Assembly: GCA_013696185.1 (NCBI GenBank)
Contig: JACCZA010000272.1
Location: 1 to 5,352, forward strand
Direction: 5' to 3'
Length of the DNA stretch: 5,352 bases
Source of the DNA: Actinomycetota bacterium
GTDB taxonomy: Bacteria > Actinomycetota > Thermoleophilia > Gaiellales > Gaiellaceae
How positions within the stretch are numbered: the stretch's first letter is position 1; each line of letters opens with the position of its first letter. The notes beneath the pieces are model-generated. The model was not told the DNA's origin. It worked only from the letters and a program-made list of their open reading frames with translations, and searched no databases. The position numbers and the translations under genes are program-made. This document shows positions 1 through 5,333 of the stretch, piece after piece.

Positions 1-138
1 CAAACCCCGTCCGGTGCAAGGTGAAACAGGCTCCGCAGGCTGCCCGCCCAGGAGCCGGGTACACCGCTAGAGCCGTCGCGAGAGCGGCGGCCGAGAGAGA
101 TGGTCACCCAAGACAGAATCCGGCTTAGAGGCCTGCTA
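1..138 (+). ncRNA. rnpB: RNase P RNA (type A), 3' part, truncated by window edge
   Basis: This is the catalytic RNA of ribonuclease P, which removes 5' leaders from precursor tRNAs. The sequence carries the conserved landmarks of the 3' half of a bacterial type A RNase P RNA in the right order: the CCCCGTCCGG...GCAAGGTGAAACAGG segment at 5-30, the GGCTGCCCGCC stretch near 38-49, a GGGTA..CCGCTAGAGC segment at 57-74, and the diagnostic ACAGAATCCGGCTTA block at 112-126, the 3' strand of the P4 core helix. The 3' end is placed around 137-138, after the GGCCTGCT segment expected to close helix P1 with the missing 5' end. The 5' part lies left of the window. A strong intrinsic terminator starts three bases later, which supports both strand and end. 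Identity is confident; the exact 3' terminal base is approximate. Confidence 0.93.
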
Positions 139-140
139 AA

Positions 141-169
141 GGAAAACCCTGCGATTTGCAGGGTTTTCC
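141..169 (+). terminator. Intrinsic terminator of rnpB
   Basis: A perfect 12-bp stem is visible: GGAAAACCCTGC (141-152) pairs with GCAGGGTTTTCC (158-169) around a GATTT loop (153-157). The descending arm carries four T residues (164-167), and the ascending A run lets it work on the opposite strand too. It sits directly after the RNase P RNA 3' end, so it is the expected rnpB terminator and separates rnpB from what follows. Confidence 0.9.
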
Positions 170-200
170 CATTCTGGGGTACAGGACGCCTCGCACGTGC

Positions 201-221
201 GTGCATCACCCGGGCATCACG
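201..221 (+). promoter_or_regulatory. Tandem heptamer repeat, candidate SARP/AfsR-type operator (left copy)
   Basis: GCATCAC occurs at 203-209 and again at 214-220 with a 4-bp CCGG spacer, so the repeat period is exactly 11 bp, one helical turn. Family knowledge: the winged helix of SARP/AfsR regulators binds heptameric direct repeats spaced at 11 bp, often overlapping the -35 position and a few bases from the -10 box. Here CAGGAT (228-233), 7 bp after the second heptamer, could act as a poor -10 on the + strand. A near-identical site (19 of 21 positions) lies at 5313-5333. The site is about 500 bp upstream of the regulator start, so which transcript it controls is unclear. Confidence 0.45.
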
Positions 222-583
222 CAAACTCAGGATCGAGCTCGCGGCGGGCCGTCAGAGAACGTCGCGTTCGGTCCGAACCGCTTGGTTGAGCGAAAGACCG
301 CGGTGGCCCTCGGCGTGATCGGTAGCTCAGAAAGGCGGTTGCTTACGAGGGCGGAGGGTTCGATCGCCGATCGTGCACGTGCCACGAGAGTGTCGTCGTT
401 CGTGGGGCCGGTTGACGAAATCCCCACCCTGCTCCGCCTCGGCCGCATGATCGAACTTGAGCAGGGCCTTCGCCCACGAGCGACGTCACGGCCTCGCTCT
501 AAATTGCTGCAAGGCCGCCTACCCCAGCCCATCGGAACACGCCGTTTCGCGGCATTCTGAGCTGGATAGCACGTGACATAGAT

Positions 584-655
584 GCACCCTTGCCTGGGTG
601 CTGTCGGACGAGACAACGAAGCTCCTAAACGGGCTACCCGTTCAAGGGCGTCCCT
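584..655. repeat. Three short inverted repeats upstream of the AfsR-like gene
   Basis: Three perfect small dyads follow one another: GCACCC (584-589) with GGGTGC (596-601); AACGGG (628-633) with CCCGTT (637-642) around a CTA loop; and AGGG (645-648) with CCCT (652-655) around CGT. None is followed by a T run, so they are not good terminators. They lie 59-142 bp before the regulator's first ATG, in the expected 5' leader or promoter, and could be protein sites or leader hairpins. Short stems arise by chance in GC-rich DNA, so functional confidence is low. Confidence 0.3.
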
Positions 656-713
656 GACGGTGAGCCAAACTGGTCTACGTCGTTCTTGCGCGTGATGGCG
701 CTTGCGGTTATGA

Positions 714-3575
714 ATGCAAGGGGCGATGGCGGTGTCGAACGGTGCGGCAACCGAGTTCCGGCTGCTCGGCCCCGTCGAGGTTGTGCGGGAAGGGAAGCTG
801 CTGCCGCTCGGCGGCCGTCGGCAGCGGACGCTTCTAGCCCTATTGCTGCTCGAGCCCGGTCGGGTGGTGTCGACCGACCGGCTGACGGAGGAGCTCTGGC
901 ACGGTCATCCGCCGGCCGGCACCGCGAAGACCTTGCGAGCGTACGTCTCGCGCCTCCGCTCTGTGCTAGGGACAGACACACTCGTTGCGCGCTCGCCGGG
1001 GTACGTTCTCGCCGTCGAGCCGGCTGGGCTCGACGTCTACCGCTTCGACCAGCTCGTGCGTGAAGGTCGCGCTGCCCTCGCCCGCGACGCCGCGGGACTG
1101 GCGGCCGATCGACTCGGCGCCGCGCTCGCGCTCTGGCGAGGACGCGCGCTCGCCGACGTGGGGGACAGCGGCGTGCTTACACTCGAGGCCCAGCGCCTCG
1201 AAGGGCTTCGCCTCATGTGCCTCGAGGACTGGATCGAGGCGGAGCTCATTCTCGGCCGTCATGCCGAGCTGGTCCCCCGGCTCGAGCACCTCGTTGCCGC
1301 CGAGCCGCTGCGAGAGCGTCTCTGGCGCCAGCTAGTGCTCGCTCTCTACCGCTGCGAGCGCCAAGCGGATGCGCTGGCCGCCTACCAGCGCGCGCGCGCG
1401 CTCTTCGCGGAGGAGCTCGGCCTCGATCCGAGCGAGGACTTGCAAGAGCTCGAGCGTGCCGTGCTCCGCCATGAGATTCCGCAGGCAGCCCCCGCCGACG
1501 TGCGCCACAACCTTCCAGCGCAGGTGACGAGCTTCGTCGGGCGCGAGCAGGAGGTCGCTGAGCTTGAGGTCTTGCTGCGCGAGCACCGCATCGTCACGTT
1601 GACCGGCGCGGGCGGGGCCGGAAAGACCCGGCTGGCGCTGGAGGAGGCATCGCATCAGCTCGGGATCTGGCCCGGCGGCGTCTGGCTCGTCGATCTGACG
1701 GCCGTGGCCGACCCCGCACTCGTGCCGACCGCAGTCGGCGTGGCGCTCGGTATTGCCGAGCGGCCGGACGTGCCCGCTCTGGATGGACTCCTCGATCACC
1801 TTCGCAGAGCGGAGCTCCTGCTCATCCTCGACAACTGCGAGCATCTGTCGGAGGCGTGCGGCGAACTGGTGCACGAGGTCCTCCGCGCCTGTAGTGAGGT
1901 TCGCGTGTTGGCGACGAGCCGAGTTGTGCTCGGCATCCCTGGCGAGCTCGACTATTCGGTCGAGCCGCTGCCGACGCCAACCGAAGCCGTGCCGGCGGAG
2001 GACGTCGAGCGGTTCGCTTCCGTCCGGCTCTTTCTCGACCGTGGGCGCGCGGCGCGGCGCGATCTGGCCGTGGGCGGTAAGGATCTGGCAACGGTCGCGC
2101 GGATCTGCCGCGAGCTGGACGGCCTACCGCTCGCGATCGAGCTCGCCGCCGCGCGCGCGAAGGTGCTGTCGGTCGACGAGATCGCCGCCCGACTCGATGA
2201 CCGTTTCCGCTTCCTGCGCTCCTGGCGACGGATCGTCAACCCGCGCCAACAGACCCTCCGCGCGACGATGGACTGGAGCTACGAACTCCTCGCCGCTGAC
2301 GAGCGCACACTGCTCGCCCGAGTTTCTGTCTTTTCGGGAGGCTTCTCTCTGGAGGGCGTCGGCGCGGTTTGCCTGGACGGCGAGGAAGGGCGCGCGCTGG
2401 AGCTTGTTGGGCGTCTGGTCGAAACCTCGCTTGTTATCGCCGAAACGCGGGAGGGCGTGACCCGCTACCGGCTCCTGGAGACGATCCGCGAATACGCGAC
2501 CCAGAAACTCGAGGGCTCGGGCGCGGCTGAGGAGCTCCGCCGTGCACACGCAGAGCACTTCCTGGAGGTCGCGAGGTGCCAGCGCGTGGACGACGAGCAC
2601 GACACCGCCCGGCGAAAGCAGCAGGCGCTTGGGATCATCGATTCGGAGCGTGACAACCTGCACGCCGCTCTACAGTGGGCTCTCGCCCGAAAGGCCGAGC
2701 TGGCTCTACCGCTGGCTATCGACCTCTTCCGGTACTGGTTGATCCGCGGCTACCGGCGTCAGGGCCTCGATTGGCTCGAGCAGGCCCTCGCCGTGCCGCA
2801 GCCCGCCGCGCCGCCGGTTCGCGCGATGGCACTTGCAGGAGCGGCGCTGCTCGCCCGGCTTGCGGGCGACTTCGTGCGCGCTCGGCCGCTCGCCGAAGAG
2901 AGCATCGCGGTCGCACGCGCCGTTGGCCCGCCGTTCGCGCTCGCTACGTCCCTCAACGTCTTGACCACACTCGAAGCAGGAGCAGGCGACTACAGTCGCG
3001 CCCGCGCATACTGCGACGAGTCGGTGGCTGTGGCGCGGAAGGCCGGGAGCCGCTGGCTCGAGGCGATCGCGCTCTTCATTCTCGCCGAGGCCGCGCTGCA
3101 CGGCGGACGGTACTCCGTTGTCCGGGACGTCGGCGGCCGCGCGCTCGAGCTGGCCCGCGCTATCGACGAACACGAGGTCATGGCACTCTGTTTGGCGCGG
3201 CTCGGCATGGGTGCCGTGCACGAGGGCCAGCTGGCAGAAGCCCGTAGCCAGCTGAGCGAGGGGCTCGAGTACGTACGGAGCCTCGGATTCGTGGAGACCG
3301 GCGCGTGGTGCTGCGAGGGGCTCGCACTCGTCACCGTGAGGTCAGGGGACTCGGCTCGGGGAGCGCGGTTGCTCGGAGCAGCCGAGGTGCTGAGGCGGGC
3401 CAGCGGAGGCGTGCTCCAACCCGCCGAGGCGCTCGCGCGCAACAAGACATTCGCCGCGATACGGCATACGTTGGCCGAAGAGGAACTGGAGGCCGCGCTC
3501 GAGGTCGGCCGCCGAATGAGCCTCGACGAGGCCGTCGCAGACGCGCACGGCGTCGCCGCGCCCGCCCTGCCCTGA
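714..3575 (+). CDS. AfsR/SARP-like transcriptional regulator: winged helix-BTAD-NB-ARC-TPR
   Basis: A cytoplasmic transcription activator of the AfsR type, 953 aa, similar in size to Streptomyces AfsR (about 990 aa). Domains in order: OmpR-type winged helix at about 15-101 (starts FRLLGPVEV; recognition region LRAYVSRLRSVLG); BTAD at about 108-253 (ending AYQRARALFAEELGLDPSEDLQELE); a VTSFVGREQE lead-in (271-280) to an NB-ARC/STAND ATPase with Walker A GAGGAGKT (298-305), Walker B LLLILDNCEH (368-377), ATSR (400-403) and GLPLAIELAAA (470-480); a helical/winged segment with MDWSYELL (519-526); then TPR-like helical repeats at about 640-930. There is no C-terminal LuxR helix-turn-helix, so DNA binding is N-terminal. 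In this family ATP binding and TPR-sensed partners control activity. ATG 714 gives the longest frame but has no ribosome site; ATG 726 has AAGGGG (718-723) only two bases upstream, so the start is unsettled, with no effect on the domains. The ligand or partner cannot be told from sequence. Confidence 0.95.
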   Translation: MQGAMAVSNGAATEFRLLGPVEVVREGKLLPLGGRRQRTLLALLLLEPGRVVSTDRLTEELWHGHPPAGTAKTLRAYVSRLRSVLGTDTLVARSPGYVLAVEPAGLDVYRFDQLVREGRAALARDAAGLAADRLGAALALWRGRALADVGDSGVLTLEAQRLEGLRLMCLEDWIEAELILGRHAELVPRLEHLVAAEPLRERLWRQLVLALYRCERQADALAAYQRARALFAEELGLDPSEDLQELERAVLRHEIPQAAPADVRHNLPAQVTSFVGREQEVAELEVLLREHRIVTLTGAGGAGKTRLALEEASHQLGIWPGGVWLVDLTAVADPALVPTAVGVALGIAERPDVPALDGLLDHLRRAELLLILDNCEHLSEACGELVHEVLRACSEVRVLATSRVVLGIPGELDYSVEPLPTPTEAVPAEDVERFASVRLFLDRGRAARRDLAVGGKDLATVARICRELDGLPLAIELAAARAKVLSVDEIAARLDDRFRFLRSWRRIVNPRQQTLRATMDWSYELLAADERTLLARVSVFSGGFSLEGVGAVCLDGEEGRALELVGRLVETSLVIAETREGVTRYRLLETIREYATQKLEGSGAAEELRRAHAEHFLEVARCQRVDDEHDTARRKQQALGIIDSERDNLHAALQWALARKAELALPLAIDLFRYWLIRGYRRQGLDWLEQALAVPQPAAPPVRAMALAGAALLARLAGDFVRARPLAEESIAVARAVGPPFALATSLNVLTTLEAGAGDYSRARAYCDESVAVARKAGSRWLEAIALFILAEAALHGGRYSVVRDVGGRALELARAIDEHEVMALCLARLGMGAVHEGQLAEARSQLSEGLEYVRSLGFVETGAWCCEGLALVTVRSGDSARGARLLGAAEVLRRASGGVLQPAEALARNKTFAAIRHTLAEEELEAALEVGRRMSLDEAVADAHGVAAPALP

Positions 3576-3584
3576 CGCGCTCGA

Positions 3585-3624
3585 GCCCTGCTCAAGGGCG
3601 ACGGCGGAGGGATGCAACCCTTTT
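3585..3624 (+). terminator. Weak hairpins after the AfsR-like gene, possible terminator
   Basis: Ten bases after the regulator stop, GCCCT (3585-3589) pairs with AGGGC (3595-3599) around GCTCA. A second small hairpin, AGGG (3608-3611) with CCCT (3618-3621), runs directly into TTTT (3621-3624). The second has the form of a short intrinsic terminator but only a 4-bp stem. It also overlaps the TGCAAC direct repeat, so the T run may instead belong to a regulatory site. Read-through into the next gene is quite possible. Confidence 0.3.
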
Positions 3625-3629
3625 GCAAC
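3613..3629 (+). promoter_or_regulatory. TGCAAC direct repeat, 11-bp period, before the SnoaL-like gene
   Basis: TGCAAC occurs at 3613-3618 and 3624-3629, again exactly 11 bp apart. It matches five of six bases of the TGCATC core in the tandem sites at 201-221 and 5313-5333. It ends 25 bp before the ATG of the SnoaL-like gene, and GAACCT (3640-3645) is a possible poor -10. Position, period and shared core fit an activator site for an AfsR/SARP-type winged helix, the likeliest candidate being the protein encoded just upstream. If the -10 guess holds, the transcript would start within a few bases of ATG 3655 and be nearly leaderless. All of this is inference from sequence pattern. Confidence 0.4.
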
Positions 3630-3654
3630 AGGGGCGGGCGAACCTTTCGCCTCG

Positions 3655-4080
3655 ATGGAGCGCGAGATCATGGAGGCGACGGCGGCGCTAGTCACCGCAC
3701 TCGAGCGGGGCGACGTGGCCGCGGCGGGCAGTGTCTACACCGAAGACGCGAAGCTGCTCGCGCCGCCACGCGAGCTCATCCAGGGACGCGCCGCGATCGA
3801 GGCCTACTGGACCGCCGGTGTCGCCCTGGGCCTGTCGGCCGTCACGTTCGAGAGCAGGCTCCTGGAGAGAGTGGGCGGACGCGTCGTCGAGATCGGTCGC
3901 TACGGCGTCTCGGTCGAGGTCGAGCGCGCCACCAAGGTCGACGAGCACGGGACCTACCTCGTGCTCCACCGACAGGTCGTCGACGGCTCGTGGCAACGGG
4001 CCCTCGACGTCTTCGATCCCGACGAGCCGGTCGGCTCGTCACACGACCCAGAAGGAGGAGAGAAGAATGAAGGCACTTAG
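3655..4080 (+). CDS. SnoaL/DUF4440-like NTF2-fold protein
   Basis: A small 141-aa protein with the layout of the SnoaL-like/DUF4440 branch of the NTF2 superfamily: a cone-shaped alpha-plus-beta fold with a pocket, used by some members as an isomerase or cyclase and of unknown substrate in most. Visible marks: an N-terminal helix (about 3-26), YTEDAKLLAPPRE (28-40), QGRAAIEAYW (43-52), VVEIGRYGVSVE (77-88), GTYLVLHRQVVDGSWQRALDVF (starting at 99) and DPDEP at 121-125. No signal peptide is seen, so it is probably cytoplasmic. ATG 3655 has no ribosome site; the in-frame ATG at 3670 has GGAG (3657-3660) nine bases before it, and either could be used. The last 16 residues are not conserved-looking and are encoded over the ribosome site and start of the next gene. 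The catalytic role cannot be assigned. Confidence 0.85.
   Translation: MEREIMEATAALVTALERGDVAAAGSVYTEDAKLLAPPRELIQGRAAIEAYWTAGVALGLSAVTFESRLLERVGGRVVEIGRYGVSVEVERATKVDEHGTYLVLHRQVVDGSWQRALDVFDPDEPVGSSHDPEGGEKNEGT
4052..4058 (+). promoter_or_regulatory. Strong Shine-Dalgarno fixing the start of the exported protein
   Basis: AAGGAGG at 4052-4058 lies eight bases before ATG 4067, an ideal ribosome site, inside the coding sequence of the SnoaL-like gene. It decides the start of the exported protein, whose frame is open much further upstream (to 3731). It also supports translational coupling of the overlapping pair. Confidence 0.85.
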
Positions 4081-4579
4081 ACTGGTTCTTCTCGTCGTGG
4101 CGTTGAGCGCCCTGGCGAGCGGTCTTGCCCTGCACGCGGCGGCCGGACCCGCGAACCATAAGAACCGTCTCGAGGCGAGCTTCACCGAGGTCGCTCAGTC
4201 GGTCACGAACCGGATCGCCGACCTTCAGACCCTGCAGCTGATCAACACAGGCAACGGAACCGTCGAGGGATTCGGTGCCGCCACCGTGGTCGTCGGGATC
4301 ACTCTGGATCGCTCAGCGACGCCGTGCGGGCCAGGCAGCTGGACAAACGCGGCGACGCGACGCATCGTCCTCGACGAGGGCGTGTTGATCGTCCGCGAAG
4401 TGGGCATTGCTTGCCCGACCGCATCCGGCCCCGTCATCACGGGCACGTATGAGGTCGACGGGCTATCGAGCACCGGGATCTTCGCCGGCGCACGGGGTGC
4501 TGGCGACCTCACGGTTAACGTCGCGAACTCGACGGCCACCCTTTCCGGGAAGCTGAAGCTCGCCGGTTCGAACGACTAA
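4067..4579 (+). CDS. Exported glycine-rich beta protein of unknown function
   Basis: A 170-aa protein I cannot assign to a named family. The N-terminus is a classical Sec signal peptide: MKALR followed by a hydrophobic core (6-22) and an alanine-rich cleavage region, with likely cleavage after A26 (HAAA|GP). The mature part of about 144 aa is rich in G, T, V and A and looks all-beta: GNGTVEGFGAATVVVG (62-77) and TGIFAGARGAGDLTV (136-150) carry the spaced glycines seen in secreted barrels such as the allene-oxide-cyclase/dirigent-like fold. That resemblance is only suggestive. C87 and C116 are the only cysteines and could form a disulfide outside the cell. There is no lipobox, sortase motif or second membrane segment, so free secretion is likely. 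Its start overlaps the SnoaL-like gene by 14 bp in another frame. The reading frame stays open back to 3731, but the signal peptide and ribosome site place the true start at 4067. Confidence 0.85.
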   Translation: MKALRLVLLVVALSALASGLALHAAAGPANHKNRLEASFTEVAQSVTNRIADLQTLQLINTGNGTVEGFGAATVVVGITLDRSATPCGPGSWTNAATRRIVLDEGVLIVREVGIACPTASGPVITGTYEVDGLSSTGIFAGARGAGDLTVNVANSTATLSGKLKLAGSND

Positions 4580-4585
4580 ACCGGC
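4562..4585 (+). other. Hairpin spanning the stop codon of the exported protein gene
   Basis: GCCGGTT (4562-4568) pairs perfectly with AACCGGC (4579-4585) around a 10-base loop that contains most of the TAA stop (4577-4579). It has no T run, so by itself it is a poor terminator; it could protect the 3' end of the message or act together with the larger hairpin just downstream. Confidence 0.4.
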
Positions 4586-4595
4586 TACCAGACCA

Positions 4596-4652
4596 GGGAG
4601 CCCTCTCTCGGACGCGCGACTCAAGCGAGGAGTGCGCCGAAGGAGGGCTCTC
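4596..4652. terminator. Long imperfect hairpin, possible shared terminator
   Basis: GAGCCCTC (4598-4605) pairs with GAGGGCTC (4643-4650). Inside it, TCGG (4608-4611) pairs with CCGA (4637-4640) and CGC (4613-4615) with GCG (4634-4636), leaving an A bulge. The result is an extended stem about 55 bases long, 16 bp after the exported protein stop. The tail is TCTCGCTCC rather than a T run, so termination efficiency is doubtful. It lies between convergent coding stretches (the + strand pair and the minus-strand remnant), where a two-way terminator would be expected. Confidence 0.45.
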
Positions 4653-4782
4653 TCGCTCCACGCGGAGCTCTACCCGCGGGATCCAGCCTCGCCAGCGGCC
4701 TGAAGGGACCACCAACAGGAGCCAGGCGGGCGCGTGCAGGCGGCAACGGCGCGTGCGGGAGGAAAGTGGGTTTGCTGTTTCT

Positions 4783-5034
4783 TTAGTAACTCACGCGGGG
4801 GTCTTCCTCCTCCAAATCGGCAAACGCCCGCTCTCCGAGACGTTCCTTACACAGGTCGACGGTGATGTCGTAGCTTTCCCGCTCCTGGTCGCCGATGGGA
4901 ACGTTCAAGGACTCGAAGAGCGCCGCCCCGGCGCGGAGGAGACGGGCGCTCCGTTCCCAGTCCTGCCGCGCGGCCGCGAGCTCCGCGTATGCCTCCAGGC
5001 AGTACGCTTCGACGAAGTCGCCGAGAGCCGGATG
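4783..5034 (-). pseudogene. C-terminal tail remnant of an AfsR/LuxR-type TPR regulator
   Basis: Only the last 83 or so residues of a regulator-like protein can be read on the minus strand, beginning HPALGDFVEAYCLEAYAEL and ending in PRVSY before TAA (4783-4785). The tail aligns by eye with the tail of the 953-aa regulator in this window: AYCLEAYAEL against AWCCEGLALV, ERSARLLRAGAALFE against ARGARLLGAAEVLRR, then a charged helix ending LGERAFADLEEE. This pattern, the final TPR-like helices with an ARLLGAAE-type motif, is typical of AfsR and LuxR-family ATPase regulators. The frame stays open to 5304, but the residues upstream of 5034 are R/S/P-rich with no helical repeats, winged helix or P-loop. 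The gene therefore looks truncated, with its head lost, and is probably not functional. Alternatively it is a short protein with its own start, which I consider less likely. Confidence 0.5.
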
Positions 5035-5041
5035 ACCTTCA

Positions 5042-5254
5042 TGGTGTCCTTTCGTAGAGGAGACAGGAGCCCAGGCTCCTCCAGCTACCCGACGGACGTC
5101 TCTGAGCCTCCTGTGAATGCGCTGTGAGCAGCACCCAGCCACCGTCGACGAGGCTGCGGCCCGGCAGCCCGAGGTAGGGGAAGACGAAGCCCTTGAGCTC
5201 GCCTGAGGCTCCGTAAGAAGTGGAGGCGGTTGCGGCCGCCGACTTGCGCCTTGC
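5042..5254 (-). other. Coding-like stretch in another frame, possible gene debris
   Basis: On the minus strand, in a different frame from the tail remnant, 71 codons are open between stops at 5255-5257 and 5039-5041. The middle (5215 down to about 5100) reads GASGELKGFVFPYLGLPG and then RSLVDGGWVLLTAHS, with mostly G or C at third positions and a balanced residue mix, unlike the R/S-rich translations of the other frames. There is no start codon at its head and I recognise no family. It may be a second piece of a broken gene, or chance in GC-rich DNA. Confidence 0.2.
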
Positions 5255-5257
5255 TCA

Positions 5258-5300
5258 GAACGCGTTCGTAAGAACAGCGACGTTGGCGTTGCTGGCAACG
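5258..5300. promoter_or_regulatory. Cluster of palindromes at the right edge
   Basis: GAACGCGTTC (5258-5267) is a perfect 10-bp palindrome. GTTC (5264-5267) and GAAC (5272-5275) form an overlapping dyad with a GTAA spacer. CGTTGC (5287-5292) and GCAACG (5295-5300) form a dyad with a 2-base centre. Two-base centres suit protein-bound DNA dyads better than RNA hairpins. With the tandem heptamers that follow, this looks like a regulatory region, probably for a gene beyond the window. Confidence 0.35.
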
Positions 5301-5312
5301 ACAAGAGCGGCT

Positions 5313-5333
5313 GTGCATCACCGGTGCATCACG
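5313..5333 (+). promoter_or_regulatory. Tandem heptamer repeat, candidate SARP/AfsR-type operator (right copy)
   Basis: GTGCATCAC occurs at 5313-5321 and 5324-5332, an exact 11-bp period, with the shared heptamer GCATCAC at 5315-5321 and 5326-5332. The site agrees with the left copy (201-221) at 19 of 21 positions, in the same orientation, although the flanking DNA is unrelated. It contains the 8-bp palindrome CACCGGTG (5319-5326) and is bracketed by the 5-bp inverted pair GCTGT (5310-5314) and ACAGC (5334-5338). The controlled gene presumably lies right of base 5352, or the site once served the broken minus-strand gene. Confidence 0.5.

Larger units (their letters stand above)
170..713. other. 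Intergenic region, no convincing gene
   Basis: About 540 bp lie between the rnpB terminator and the large regulator gene. Open frames exist on both strands (for example 156-560 on + and 227-616 on -), but their translations are rich in R, S, P and A with no recognisable motif, as expected of chance open frames in GC-rich DNA. The region does hold non-coding structure: a 10-bp palindrome CGCACGTGCG (192-201), an 11-bp-period tandem repeat (201-221), two more CACGTG sites (376-381 and 570-575), a tRNA-like relic (about 316-373) and three short inverted repeats (584-655). I found no clear -35/-10 pair for the downstream gene. Confidence 0.6.

Noticed and set aside
316..373. A functional tRNA gene at the tRNA-like element.
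   Set aside because: The D-stem and T-stem do not pair, the spacing between the boxes is about 11 bases too short and no anticodon arm can be drawn; kept only as a possible relic.
156..616. Open frames on both strands between rnpB and the regulator (156-560 on +, 227-616 on -).
   Set aside because: They start within or near the rnpB terminator or have no ribosome site; the translations are R/S/P-rich with no motif, as expected of chance frames in GC-rich DNA.
1332..3628. Long minus-strand open frames opposite the regulator gene (for example 1332-1874, 2124-2663, 2990-3628) and + strand frames such as 1753-2460.
   Set aside because: They are shadows of the 714-3575 gene, which has a full, ordered set of domain motifs; the shadow translations have none.
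3731..4066. Upstream extension of the exported protein's reading frame to 3731 (282 aa).
   Set aside because: The extension is an S/R-rich out-of-frame reading of the SnoaL-like gene. The signal peptide at 4067 and the AAGGAGG eight bases before it fix the true start.
4729..4756. Repeat of GGCGCGTGC at 4729-4737 and 4748-4756 (19-bp period).
   Set aside because: Only nine bases of simple GC-rich sequence with no gene start nearby; likely chance.
5258..5275. LexA/SOS box, suggested by GAAC and GTTC half-sites.
   Set aside because: The actinobacterial SOS box needs GAAC-N4-GTTC. Here the spacings are GAAC-N2-GTTC and GTTC-N4-GAAC, so neither matches.
201..5333. Reading the two heptamer sites as the direct-repeat ends (att sites) of an integrated element beginning next to rnpB.
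   Set aside because: There is no integrase, recombinase or transposase between them, the rnpB 3' end is not duplicated at the right, and the internal 11-bp tandem form fits an operator better than an att core.
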